Shown: positions 55,243 through 63,124 of the stretch, piece by piece
Layout of the letters: each line of letters starts with the position of its first letter
Position numbering within the stretch: the stretch's first letter is position 1
Origin: an uncultured Acidimicrobiaceae bacterium
GTDB lineage: Bacteria > Actinomycetota > Acidimicrobiia > Acidimicrobiales > RAAP-2
Reading direction: 5' to 3'
Length of the DNA stretch: 64,000 nucleotides
Assembly (NCBI GenBank): GCA_937975915.1
Contig: CALJTY010000030.1
Coordinates: 310,001 to 374,000 of the forward strand
Made by a program: the position numbers and the translations under genes
Notes under the pieces: model-generated
The model's input: the letters and a program-made list of their open reading frames with translations, nothing else
Database searches by the model: none
Told to the model about the DNA's origin: nothing

Positions 55243-55811
55243 TGGATAACGAACTAGTTGACCTTGTGATGGAAGATACGCGTGAGCGTATGGCCAAGGC
55301 GCTGGAGCACGTCAAGAGCGAATTCGCAACCGTGCGTACTGGTCGTGCTTCTTCTGTTCTCGTTGAAGGTCTAATGGTTGACTACTACGGCACCGAAACA
55401 CCTTTAAAGGCACTGGCCAACTTCTCAGTTCCAGAACCACGTCTACTTGTAGTTTCACCTTTTGACAAGGGTGCAATGGCCGCAATTGAAAAAGCAATTT
55501 CAAATGCCGACCTCGGACTGAATCCTTCGAATGACGGTCAGGTCATTCGCTTGGCATTTCCAGCTCTGACTGAAGAGCGTCGTACATCATTCGTGAAGAT
55601 CGTTCGAGGCAAGGCTGAAGACGGCAAGGTTGCCCTACGTGGAGTTCGTCGTCACGCTCGTCAAGAACTCGAAACACTGGAGAAGGAACACGGTCTTCCA
55701 AAGGACGAGATTGAGCGCCTTGAAAAAGTGCTGGACAAGATGACCCAAGATGAAGTTGCGGTTGTCGATACCTTGCTCAGCCAAAAAGAAAAGGAACTTC
55801 TTGAGGTCTGA
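55242..55811 (+). CDS. frr: Ribosome recycling factor
   Basis: A 189-aa factor that splits post-termination ribosomes with EF-G. KALEHVKSEFATVRTGRASSVL near residue 19 and the DEIERLEKVLDKMTQDEV helix near the C-terminus are diagnostic. It is coupled to pyrH by a 1-nt overlap and overlaps cdsA by 11 nt. Confidence 0.96.
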   Translation: MDNELVDLVMEDTRERMAKALEHVKSEFATVRTGRASSVLVEGLMVDYYGTETPLKALANFSVPEPRLLVVSPFDKGAMAAIEKAISNADLGLNPSNDGQVIRLAFPALTEERRTSFVKIVRGKAEDGKVALRGVRRHARQELETLEKEHGLPKDEIERLEKVLDKMTQDEVAVVDTLLSQKEKELLEV

Positions 55812-57111
55812 GGACGAGAACACGCCGTTTTACGATGAGCCCACTGGCGAACTACCGGTGGTGAGCACCACTGACTCTCGTGTCACGATTACTGGCGCCG
55901 AGATTGCTGAAGAAATTGTTCCTGATGCACCTCTCATTGACGAACAGACACTTCTTCCGCACTGGACCGATGCACCAACTGGTGCCGTGCCAATTGTTGT
56001 GGCGAGAGAAGCAGCAGAGAACGATGATCCCTGGTCACAGATTCCTGCACCAGCGTGGCGTGAAGGTGAAGCTGACTGGGTAGCGCACGAAGATCAGTTC
56101 GATGCTTCCTTGCTCGCTGGAGATGCAAAAACCGACGATGCTCGACCCTGGGAATTTGTAGTCGAAGAAGAAGCTGTAGCCGAAGAAGAGATTCTTGATG
56201 AAGCTCCTCGACCTGAACCAGTTCGCGCTCACCGCACCAGACGAACAATTACTGACAATCCTCTAGCTGGACGGGCCGTTCGAAGCGCCAAGGCGCAGAG
56301 CAGCATTGTAAAAGCAACAATGACAGGTCTCGCCATGGGACTGGCGGCGATCATTGTCTTCAGCGCTGGAACCTTGCCTATTGCCTTTTGCGTAGTTGCT
56401 ATTTTGGCTTTCGCCACTGCTGAGGCGTACGCCGCACTCCGAGCAGCTGGGGCACATCCAGCAACAGTGCTTGGAATTGGGGCAACCACGTTGCTAGCAA
56501 TCTCTGTCTATAACAAGGGACAGGGAGCCATTGGCACCATCACTGTGCTTCTAATTATTTTCGCTTTCATCTGGTACATGAACGCAAAAAATGAGATTGA
56601 CGTCCTTGACGGAATTGGTGCGACAATTTTTGTCTACGTCTGGATTGGTGTCTTCGGCTCATTCGCACTACTTCTAATCTCGCCAATCAGCTTCGCTGAC
56701 AAGCATGGCAATGCGTATCTGATTGGCGCGGCAATTCTCACTGTGGCCAATGACACCAGTGCACTCTTTATTGGCCGATGGCTAGGTCACCGCCCCTTGA
56801 ACAAAGATCTCTCACCTAATAAGACCATCGAAGGTTTCGTCGGTGCTCTAGTTATGACGCTGTTGGTGGGACTAGTTGTCCTTCCAATGATCAGTCCTTG
56901 GACGCCACTCCATGGACTTGAAGTTGCTTTCGTCCTTTCTTTTGTTATCCCTATGGGTGATCTCTTCGAGTCAATGGTGAAGCGAACTCTCGGAGTCAAA
57001 GACCTCGGTCACATTTTGCCGGGCATGGGTGGAATTCTTGACCGCGTTGATGGCCTTCTCTTCGCGCTGCCAACGATGTACTACCTAGCGCACATCCTTC
57101 AGCTGAGGTAG
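55801..57111 (+). CDS. cdsA: Phosphatidate cytidylyltransferase with acidic N-terminal extension
   Basis: A 436-aa membrane enzyme that makes CDP-diacylglycerol. The C-terminal 270 residues have about eight helices and the family signature SMVKRTLGVKDLGHILPG, then GGILDRVDGL. The usual His in HGG is Met here (GMGG). The first 160 residues are an unusual hydrophilic, Glu/Asp-rich extension, with a basic HRTRRTITDN segment before the first helix. TTG at 55801 is chosen because AAGGA lies 5 nt upstream inside frr; a start at 55750 lacks this. Confidence 0.9.
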   Translation: MRSEDENTPFYDEPTGELPVVSTTDSRVTITGAEIAEEIVPDAPLIDEQTLLPHWTDAPTGAVPIVVAREAAENDDPWSQIPAPAWREGEADWVAHEDQFDASLLAGDAKTDDARPWEFVVEEEAVAEEEILDEAPRPEPVRAHRTRRTITDNPLAGRAVRSAKAQSSIVKATMTGLAMGLAAIIVFSAGTLPIAFCVVAILAFATAEAYAALRAAGAHPATVLGIGATTLLAISVYNKGQGAIGTITVLLIIFAFIWYMNAKNEIDVLDGIGATIFVYVWIGVFGSFALLLISPISFADKHGNAYLIGAAILTVANDTSALFIGRWLGHRPLNKDLSPNKTIEGFVGALVMTLLVGLVVLPMISPWTPLHGLEVAFVLSFVIPMGDLFESMVKRTLGVKDLGHILPGMGGILDRVDGLLFALPTMYYLAHILQLR

Positions 57112-57113
57112 CT

Positions 57114-58277
57114 ATGTCACCATCTCGCAGTGTTGCGTTAATGGGGGCTACTGGTTCTATTGGAACTCAAACTCTCGAAGTTCTTCGTCGTGAGCCCGAC
57201 GCATTTGAGCTCGTTTCGATTTCAGGTGGAACGAACGTTAATCAGCTGAGCACCATTGCAAAAGAGTTCAATGTCAGACACATTGGTGTGAGCAACGATC
57301 AGAGCGCATCTGCACTCAGAAGCCTTGTTGGACCAGATGTCGCAATTGAAGTTGGAGCGAGTGGACTAGAGGCACTTTCATCAAACTCAGACATTGTTGT
57401 GAATGCTGTAATGGGATTCGCTGGGCTTCCAGTAACGATGTCTGCATTGAAAGCAGGCAAGCGCTTGGCACTTGCGAACAAGGAATCACTAATTGCAGCC
57501 GCACCACTCGTTGAAAAAGTTCGAACAACCCCTGGCGCCTTGATTCTTCCAATTGATTCTGAACACTGTGCAATTCACCAAGCACTCGCAAGCTCCACGT
57601 CATCCATGCCTTATCCAGATGTTAGAAAAATCATCCTCACAGCTTCTGGCGGTCCTTTTCGTGGTTGGAGCAAAGACCGACTCGTTGGCGTGAGCAAAGC
57701 TGATGCACTGGCTCACCCCACATGGTCAATGGGGCCAAAAATTACGATTGACTCCTCGACTCTCATGAACAAAGGCCTTGAAGTACTCGAAGCGTCTGCT
57801 CTCTTTGGTATTGAAGTGGACCGCGTAGATGTTGTTGTGCACCCGCAATCAGTGGTCCACTCTTTAGTTGAATACATTGATGGCTCTGTAATTGCGCAAC
57901 TCTCAATGCCTGATATGCGACTTCCTATTGCGTACTGCTTAGGACTACCTGGTCGACTTGATCACTCATGGGGCAAGATCGATTTCACCAGCGGTCTCGA
58001 GTTGACCTTTGAAGCACCCGACCGTCAAGCGTTCCCGGCACTTGACCTGGCCTACAGCGCAGCTCGCCTTGGTGGCGCTGCTCCAGCGTGGCTCAGTGCG
58101 GCGAACGAAATAAGTGTTGAAGCATTCTTGCAAGGGATGATTTCGTGGCAGGGGATTGTTGAAACCGTTAGCGCGGTTATGGACAAGTACGTGCCATCAG
58201 CTTTGTCTTCAATTGAAGAACTTCTAGAGAACGATGCCAATGCTCGTCGATTAGCGAGCGAAATAATCGCTAAATAA
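57114..58277 (+). CDS. dxr: 1-deoxy-D-xylulose 5-phosphate reductoisomerase
   Basis: A 387-aa enzyme of the non-mevalonate isoprenoid pathway. LMGATGSIGTQTLEVLRR binds NADPH near residue 8, LANKESLIAAAPLV near 121, PIDSEHCAIHQAL near 143 with metal-binding Asp and Glu, and STLMNKGLEVLEA near 216. It starts 2 nt after cdsA. The site-2 protease gene often found between dxr and ispG is absent. Confidence 0.96.
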   Translation: MSPSRSVALMGATGSIGTQTLEVLRREPDAFELVSISGGTNVNQLSTIAKEFNVRHIGVSNDQSASALRSLVGPDVAIEVGASGLEALSSNSDIVVNAVMGFAGLPVTMSALKAGKRLALANKESLIAAAPLVEKVRTTPGALILPIDSEHCAIHQALASSTSSMPYPDVRKIILTASGGPFRGWSKDRLVGVSKADALAHPTWSMGPKITIDSSTLMNKGLEVLEASALFGIEVDRVDVVVHPQSVVHSLVEYIDGSVIAQLSMPDMRLPIAYCLGLPGRLDHSWGKIDFTSGLELTFEAPDRQAFPALDLAYSAARLGGAAPAWLSAANEISVEAFLQGMISWQGIVETVSAVMDKYVPSALSSIEELLENDANARRLASEIIAK

Positions 58278-58309
58278 CTGGCGATGCTTCATTTTGCCCC
58301 ACCACACGG

Positions 58310-58315
58310 CAGAAT
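58310..58315 (+). promoter_or_regulatory. Possible -10 box of ispG
   Basis: CAGAAT ends 6 nt before the GTG at 58322, the same geometry as the leaderless promoters, but with C in the first position. Confidence 0.3.
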
Positions 58316-58321
58316 GGTTAT

Positions 58322-59551
58322 GTGGATGTAACTGCAAGCTCTTTAAGCCCTCGTCGAAAGACTCGTCAAATCTCTGTTGGAAAAGTAAAGGTTGGCGGCG
58401 ACGCCCCGATTTCTATCCAGTCAATGACGACCACCAAGACGGCCAACGTTGATGCAACCCTGGAGCAGATCTACTCACTCGCAGCCGCCGGCGCAGACAT
58501 TGTTCGCTGCACTTGCAATGAACAAGAGGCGGCTGAAGGCCTTGCTCAAATTGTTCCTCGCTCACCAGTTCCTATCGTTGCTGACATTCACTTTCACGTC
58601 GAGATGGCCCTGGCGGCCCTTGAAGCTGGCGTTGATGGTCTTCGACTCAACCCGGGCAACTTGCGCAAACCTGAAGAGATCAAATTGGTTGCGCGTGAAG
58701 CAAAAGATCGTGGCGTTCCAATTCGCATCGGGGTAAACGCAGGAAGCCTTCACCCGGACATTTATGAAAAGTTTGGTGGCGCTACTCCTGAGGCGCTAGT
58801 TGAATCTGCACGCATTGAACTTGCGTACTTTCAAGAAGTGGGTTTCGACGACGTAAAGATTTCGGTAAAGGCTTCATCAGTTGCAACAATGATTGCGGCG
58901 TACCGACTCGCGTCTGAAACATTTGACTACCCACTTCACCTTGGCGTTACTGAGGCTGGTCCTCTTCCAGGTGGGCTGTTAAAGGGAACTGCCGGGATCG
59001 CAACGTTGCTCGCCGAAGGAATCGGCGACACGCTTCGCTATTCACTCACTGCTGATCCAGTTGAAGAAGCAAATGCTGGTCGCATGTTGCTCGAGACGTT
59101 GGGACTACGTGAGCGAAAGGGACTCGACCTAATTGCCTGTCCTAGCTGTGGGCGTTCTGAAGTTGACGTCATCAAAATTGCTAATGAGGCGCAGGCCGCA
59201 CTGTCTGAACTAAACATTCCAATTCAGGTGGCTGTCATGGGATGCGTGGTTAATGGACCTGGCGAGGCACGACACGCCGACCTTGGCATCGCCGCAGGAA
59301 AGAAGCGCGGCCACTTGTTCATTCGTGGCGAGATTATTCGTGTTGTTAAAGAAGACGAAATGGTTGAAGCACTCGTCGAAGAAGCGAAGAAGATCGCTGA
59401 AGAAGGCGTGGAGGCTCGACTTGCTGCGAGAGATACTTCAGCCGCTGCAGAAGCAGAAGCTGACCGGGCGACCCTGCTTGATCTAAAGGGCGCTGACGCG
59501 AACAATGCTCAAGCCAAGATTGAAAATATCCGTCGACGCACCGAAAACTAA
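58322..59551 (+). CDS. ispG: (E)-4-hydroxy-3-methylbut-2-enyl-diphosphate synthase
   Basis: A 409-aa 4Fe-4S enzyme that follows Dxr in the same pathway. ISIQSMTTTKTANVDATL near residue 30, VADIHFHVEMALAAL near 85, and cluster ligands in IACPSCGRSEVDV near 276 and GCVVNGPGEARHADLG near 306. The last 45 residues are an Ala-rich tail with no known role. GTG start without a clear ribosome binding site. Confidence 0.95.
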   Translation: MDVTASSLSPRRKTRQISVGKVKVGGDAPISIQSMTTTKTANVDATLEQIYSLAAAGADIVRCTCNEQEAAEGLAQIVPRSPVPIVADIHFHVEMALAALEAGVDGLRLNPGNLRKPEEIKLVAREAKDRGVPIRIGVNAGSLHPDIYEKFGGATPEALVESARIELAYFQEVGFDDVKISVKASSVATMIAAYRLASETFDYPLHLGVTEAGPLPGGLLKGTAGIATLLAEGIGDTLRYSLTADPVEEANAGRMLLETLGLRERKGLDLIACPSCGRSEVDVIKIANEAQAALSELNIPIQVAVMGCVVNGPGEARHADLGIAAGKKRGHLFIRGEIIRVVKEDEMVEALVEEAKKIAEEGVEARLAARDTSAAAEAEADRATLLDLKGADANNAQAKIENIRRRTEN

Positions 59552-59593
59552 TCAAGCAATTGGTAGTGTGCATCAACGCTTTAAAGGAGAACT

Positions 59594-60997
59594 GTGGCAT
59601 CAGCATTAACCCCTCAGGCTGAAGACTTTCCACGCTGGTATCAAGACGTGGTCGCCAAGGCTGAGATGGCTGACAACGGACCCGTTCGAGGCACCATGGT
59701 TATCCGCCCTTATGGTTACGCCATCTGGGAGCGCATGCAGGCTGAAATCGATGTTCGCATCAAAGAAGCCGGTGCCGAGAATGCTTACTTTCCACTGTTT
59801 ATTCCCGAGAGCTATTTAGCTCGTGAGGCGCAACACGTTGAGGGCTTTAGCCCTGAGCTAGCTGTTGTTACGCACGCCGGGGGAGAAGCACTTGCTGAGC
59901 CAGTTGTTGTTCGTCCAACTTCTGAGACCGTCTTTGGTGAATTCATGGCCAAGTGGATTCAGAGTTACCGTGATCTGCCGCTACTGCTAAATCAGTGGGC
60001 CAACGTTGTTCGCTGGGAGCTTCGTCCGCGACTCTTTCTTCGCTCTTCCGAATTTCTGTGGCAAGAGGGTCACACCGCGCACGACAGTTATGAAGATGCT
60101 TCTGCATACGTAAACGGAATTCATACAAACGTCTACAACGACTTCTTGGAAAAAGTTCTGGCCATGCCGACATACTTAGGAATTAAGCCACCGAGCGAAC
60201 GCTTCGCTGGCGCAATCAACACAATGACCTGCGAAGGCATGATGCAAGACGGCAAGGCACTGCAGATGGCAACCAGTCACGAACTGGGTCAGAACTTTGC
60301 CAAAGCCTTCGACATTAAGTTTCAGAACAAAGAAGGACAGTCCGCGCTTTGCTGGACCACTTCATGGGGATCTTCAACAAGACTCGTTGGTGGACTGATC
60401 ATGGCTCACGGCGACGACAATGGTCTCATCGTTCCGCCACACTTGGCTCCAACGCAAGTTGTTGTTATTGCGGTTCGCGAAGACGATGAAGTCATTGCTG
60501 CGTGCAACAAGATCGCTGCAGGACTCAAGAGTGCAGGAGTTCGAGTTCGCATTGACAATGGTGGTGCAAGTTTCGGACGTCGTGTAACTGACTGGGAAAT
60601 TAAGGGTGTGCCTATTCGTGTTGAAGTTGGACCACGCGACCTTGCTGAAGGTGTTGTTGCGCTGGTTCGACGAGACACTTCTGAAAAGGTATCCATCTCA
60701 CCTGATGCAGTGGCAACAAGTGTTCCTGGAATTCTTGAACAAATGCAGAGCCAGATGTACGAGGCTCAACTCGCACGTAGAAACGCCAACACTCATGATG
60801 TGAAGTCAATTGATGAGGCAATGCAGGCTGCGCAGACAGGATTCGCCCGATTGGACTGGGACCTGGTGGGCTCAGCTGGTGAGGCTAGATTGAAGACTGA
60901 TGCCATTACGGTTCGCTGCTTGCAGCGTCGAGATGGTTCAATGCCCGTGACGGACACTGAAAAAGATCTGATTTGCATCGTCGCTAAGTCGTATTAA
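59594..60997 (+). CDS. proS: Prolyl-tRNA synthetase (short, archaeal/eukaryote-like type)
   Basis: A 467-aa class II synthetase. Motif 1 region GTMVIRPYGYAIWERMQ, motif 2 VVRWELRPRLFLRSSEFLWQ near residue 137, and motif 3 in GLIMAHGDDNGLIVPP near 270. An anticodon-binding domain follows. It lacks the editing insertion of the usual bacterial ProS, so it is the short type 3 form shared with archaea and eukaryotes. GTG start with AAGGAG 6 nt upstream. Confidence 0.93.
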   Translation: MASALTPQAEDFPRWYQDVVAKAEMADNGPVRGTMVIRPYGYAIWERMQAEIDVRIKEAGAENAYFPLFIPESYLAREAQHVEGFSPELAVVTHAGGEALAEPVVVRPTSETVFGEFMAKWIQSYRDLPLLLNQWANVVRWELRPRLFLRSSEFLWQEGHTAHDSYEDASAYVNGIHTNVYNDFLEKVLAMPTYLGIKPPSERFAGAINTMTCEGMMQDGKALQMATSHELGQNFAKAFDIKFQNKEGQSALCWTTSWGSSTRLVGGLIMAHGDDNGLIVPPHLAPTQVVVIAVREDDEVIAACNKIAAGLKSAGVRVRIDNGGASFGRRVTDWEIKGVPIRVEVGPRDLAEGVVALVRRDTSEKVSISPDAVATSVPGILEQMQSQMYEAQLARRNANTHDVKSIDEAMQAAQTGFARLDWDLVGSAGEARLKTDAITVRCLQRRDGSMPVTDTEKDLICIVAKSY

Positions 60998-61051
60998 CCC
61001 AGTTACTTGAAAATCAAGGAATTAGCCGGGATTGTGGATTTTCACGCCCTA

Positions 61052-61080
61052 TTGAGTCTTTTCCCTGATACTGCTACAAT
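61052..61080 (+). promoter_or_regulatory. Consensus-like promoter of rimP-nusA-infB
   Basis: TTGAGT (61052-61057) and TACAAT (61075-61080) are separated by exactly 17 nt. Transcription would start near 61087, giving a leader of about 100 nt. It is the best -35/-10 match seen in the window. Confidence 0.75.
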
Positions 61081-61118
61081 TTAACCCGACAGTCCGCTAC
61101 GGACGTTTGGACTCGTTT

Positions 61119-61143
61119 AAGCGCGGGCCTTTGGCTCGCGCTT
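61119..61143 (+). promoter_or_regulatory. Terminator-like hairpin in the rimP leader
   Basis: AAGCGCGGGCC, loop TTT, GGCTCGCGCTT: an 11-bp stem (one G-T pair) followed by TCTCATT. A smaller hairpin GTCCG-CTA-CGGAC lies upstream at 61092-61104. Both sit between the promoter and the rimP ribosome binding site, the architecture of a transcription attenuator. Confidence 0.6.
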
Positions 61144-61185
61144 TCTCATTCCTATACGTCCCTGCGACATAGAGAGGAGATGGCC

Positions 61186-61677
61186 ATGGATCTGGAGACA
61201 CCACTGCGCCCGCTCCTATCTAATCTCGGACTTGACCTCTATGACCTTGAGATGATTTCAGGCACTTTAACCATCACCGTGACTAAAGACGGAGGGGTGG
61301 ATTTAGAGTCCCTGACCAAGGCAAACCGTGTAATCGGTGAGTGGCTTGATGCCAATGACCCAATCCCTAACCGTTACACCCTCGACGTTTCGAGCCCGGG
61401 ACTAGAGCGACGCCTTCGTACCCCAGCACATTTTCTTACAACTATTGGTGAGGTAGTCACACTGCGAGAACTTCGCAAGGACCTTCCAACGCGTCGACTC
61501 GAAGGCACCGTCCTTCGCTGCGACGAAAAAACAGTCACACTCAATGATGCAGAAGCCGGTGAAGTCACCGTTGCTATTTCTGATGTTGAACGTGCACGCA
61601 CAGTTTTCAAGTGGGGGCCAGAAGCTAAGCCCTCACCATCCAAGGCAACGTCTGGCAAGTCAGGCAAGAAAGGTTAA
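61186..61677 (+). CDS. rimP: Ribosome maturation factor RimP
   Basis: A 163-aa factor for 30S subunit assembly. LGLDLYDLEMISGTLTITV near residue 16, then DPIPNRYTLDVSSPGLERRL near 58, is the core signature. The C-terminal SH3-like domain holds VTLNDAEAGEVTVAISDVERA. ATG at 61186 is preferred over ATG at 61180, because AGGAG (61175-61179) is directly against the latter but 6 nt from the former. Confidence 0.93.
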   Translation: MDLETPLRPLLSNLGLDLYDLEMISGTLTITVTKDGGVDLESLTKANRVIGEWLDANDPIPNRYTLDVSSPGLERRLRTPAHFLTTIGEVVTLRELRKDLPTRRLEGTVLRCDEKTVTLNDAEAGEVTVAISDVERARTVFKWGPEAKPSPSKATSGKSGKKG

Positions 61678-61679
61678 TC

Positions 61680-62813
61680 ATGGCGAACTTTGAATTCATT
61701 GAAGCGTTATCGCAAATTGCACGAGACCAGAACATTGACGAAGGCGAGTTGCTCATTGCACTTGCTAACGCGCTGCTCGCCGCGTACAAGCGTCGTCCTG
61801 ACTCAGCAGAAGATGCTGAAGTTGAAATCAATCCAGAGACCGGTGACATCAAGGTGTGGGGCCTCGAGCTCGACCTTGAAGGAAACGTTACGAAGGAATG
61901 GGATGCAACACCTGAAGACTTCGGTCGTATTGCTGCCCAGACTGCAAAGCAAGTGCTTATGCAACTTATTCGTGACATCCAGCGTCGCCAGATGTACGAA
62001 GAGTTCGCAAACCGCGAAGGAGACATTGTCTCTGGAACAGTGCAACAGAACGACAACCGCTACACACTTCTTGACCTTGGCCGCGTAGAAGCACTTCTGC
62101 CACAGGCCGAGCAGATTGCCTTTGAGCGCTACGAACACGGTGCTCGCATCAAGGTGTACATCGTTGAAGTACGAAAGACGAACAAGGGACCACAGATTGT
62201 TGTGAGCCGCACCCACCCAGCACTCGTGGCGAAGTTGTTTGAAATTGAAGTTCCTGAAATCGCAAACGGCATCGTTGAGATCAAGGCGCTGGCTCGTGAG
62301 CCCGGTCACCGTTCAAAGATTGCCGTTGCTTCAAATGATCAAATGGTTGATCCAGTTGGTGCATGCGTAGGAGCTCGAGGGTCTCGAGTTCGCAACATCA
62401 CTAACGAACTTCGCTCAGAGCGCATTGACGTTGTTCCCTACAGTGACGACCCAATTGAATTCATCCAAGCAGCACTGCAGCCTGCACGAGTTCGTGAAGT
62501 CCAGCTAAACGAAGAAGAGGGAATTGCAACTGTGATTGTTCACGACCAGCAGCTCTCACTTGCGATTGGCAAGGAAGGCCAGAATGCCCGCCTTGCCGCT
62601 CGACTCACCGGATGGCGCATTGACATTCGCTCTGAAAACGAAGGTGAAGAAGACGTCGTTGCTGAAGAAGTTTGGACCGATGGTGACGAAGTTGTCGATG
62701 CAACAGTTTCTGTAACTGATGAAGTTGTTGTTGTTGACGAAGTAATCACCGACGCAGAAGGTGACGTCGAAGAAATCGTTGTTGCTGAAGTTGTCGCGGA
62801 GGACGAAGCATAA
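61680..62813 (+). CDS. nusA: Transcription termination/antitermination factor NusA
   Basis: A 377-aa RNA polymerase partner. The N-terminal domain is followed by S1 (GDIVSGTVQQNDNRYTLLDLG near residue 116) and two KH domains (VGACVGARGSRVRNITNEL near 225 and IGKEGQNARLAARLTG near 295). The C-terminal 45 residues are very acidic (EEDVVAEEVW and repeats of VVVDE-like segments) and replace the AR repeats of E. coli. It starts 2 nt after rimP. Confidence 0.96.
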   Translation: MANFEFIEALSQIARDQNIDEGELLIALANALLAAYKRRPDSAEDAEVEINPETGDIKVWGLELDLEGNVTKEWDATPEDFGRIAAQTAKQVLMQLIRDIQRRQMYEEFANREGDIVSGTVQQNDNRYTLLDLGRVEALLPQAEQIAFERYEHGARIKVYIVEVRKTNKGPQIVVSRTHPALVAKLFEIEVPEIANGIVEIKALAREPGHRSKIAVASNDQMVDPVGACVGARGSRVRNITNELRSERIDVVPYSDDPIEFIQAALQPARVREVQLNEEEGIATVIVHDQQLSLAIGKEGQNARLAARLTGWRIDIRSENEGEEDVVAEEVWTDGDEVVDATVSVTDEVVVVDEVITDAEGDVEEIVVAEVVAEDEA

Positions 62814-63058
62814 GACCGATTCGCACATGTGTTGTCTGTCGAAATAGACGTGACGACACTGAAATGATTCGCGCTGGGCGAACTCTTGATGGTACGTGGT
62901 ACATCAACAGGGGAGTCGGGCGAGGAATCTGGTTGTGCGCTGATGGAGTTTGTAGTGGAGAAGTACAGAGTGGTCAGATCGCCCGCTCACTAAGGAGTTC
63001 AGTGGGCGATAGCGATGTGGAGCAGTTGAGGCAGTTGATTAACCGCTCAAAGCAGTAA
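62810..63058 (+). CDS. ylxR: YlxR family RNA-binding protein with probable ATA start
   Basis: An 82-aa protein of the YlxR/DUF448 family. The hallmark RPIRTCVVCRNRRDD is present near residues 2-16, then MIRAGRTLDG and GRGIWLCAD. The first standard start is ATG at 62864, which would remove the CxxC motif. Upstream the frame is open to 62789 with only ATA (62810) and ATT (62819) as near-cognate starts before the motif. GGAGGA (62798-62803) is 6 nt before ATA, and ATA overlaps the nusA stop (ATAA). An AUA start with translational coupling is thus the best reading. Confidence 0.82.
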   Translation: MRPIRTCVVCRNRRDDTEMIRAGRTLDGTWYINRGVGRGIWLCADGVCSGEVQSGQIARSLRSSVGDSDVEQLRQLINRSKQ

Positions 63059-63081
63059 GTGTTGTGAAAGAATTAATGACT

Positions 63082-63103
63082 GTGTTTACAAGAATGTAAA
63101 CAC
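63082..63103 (+). promoter_or_regulatory. Inverted repeat upstream of infB
   Basis: GTGTTTACA, loop AGAA, TGTAAACAC: a perfect 9-bp stem followed by GCGAATTTTT. It lies between ylxR and the infB ribosome binding site. It could be an operator, an RNase site or a weak terminator limiting infB read-through. Confidence 0.55.
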
Positions 63104-63124
63104 GCGAATTTTTAAAGGATCGTT

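Noticed and set aside
61803..62309. 168-codon ORF antisense to nusA
   Set aside because: nusA is certain on the plus strand; this ORF has no recognisable motif and its composition is that of a reverse-frame shadow.
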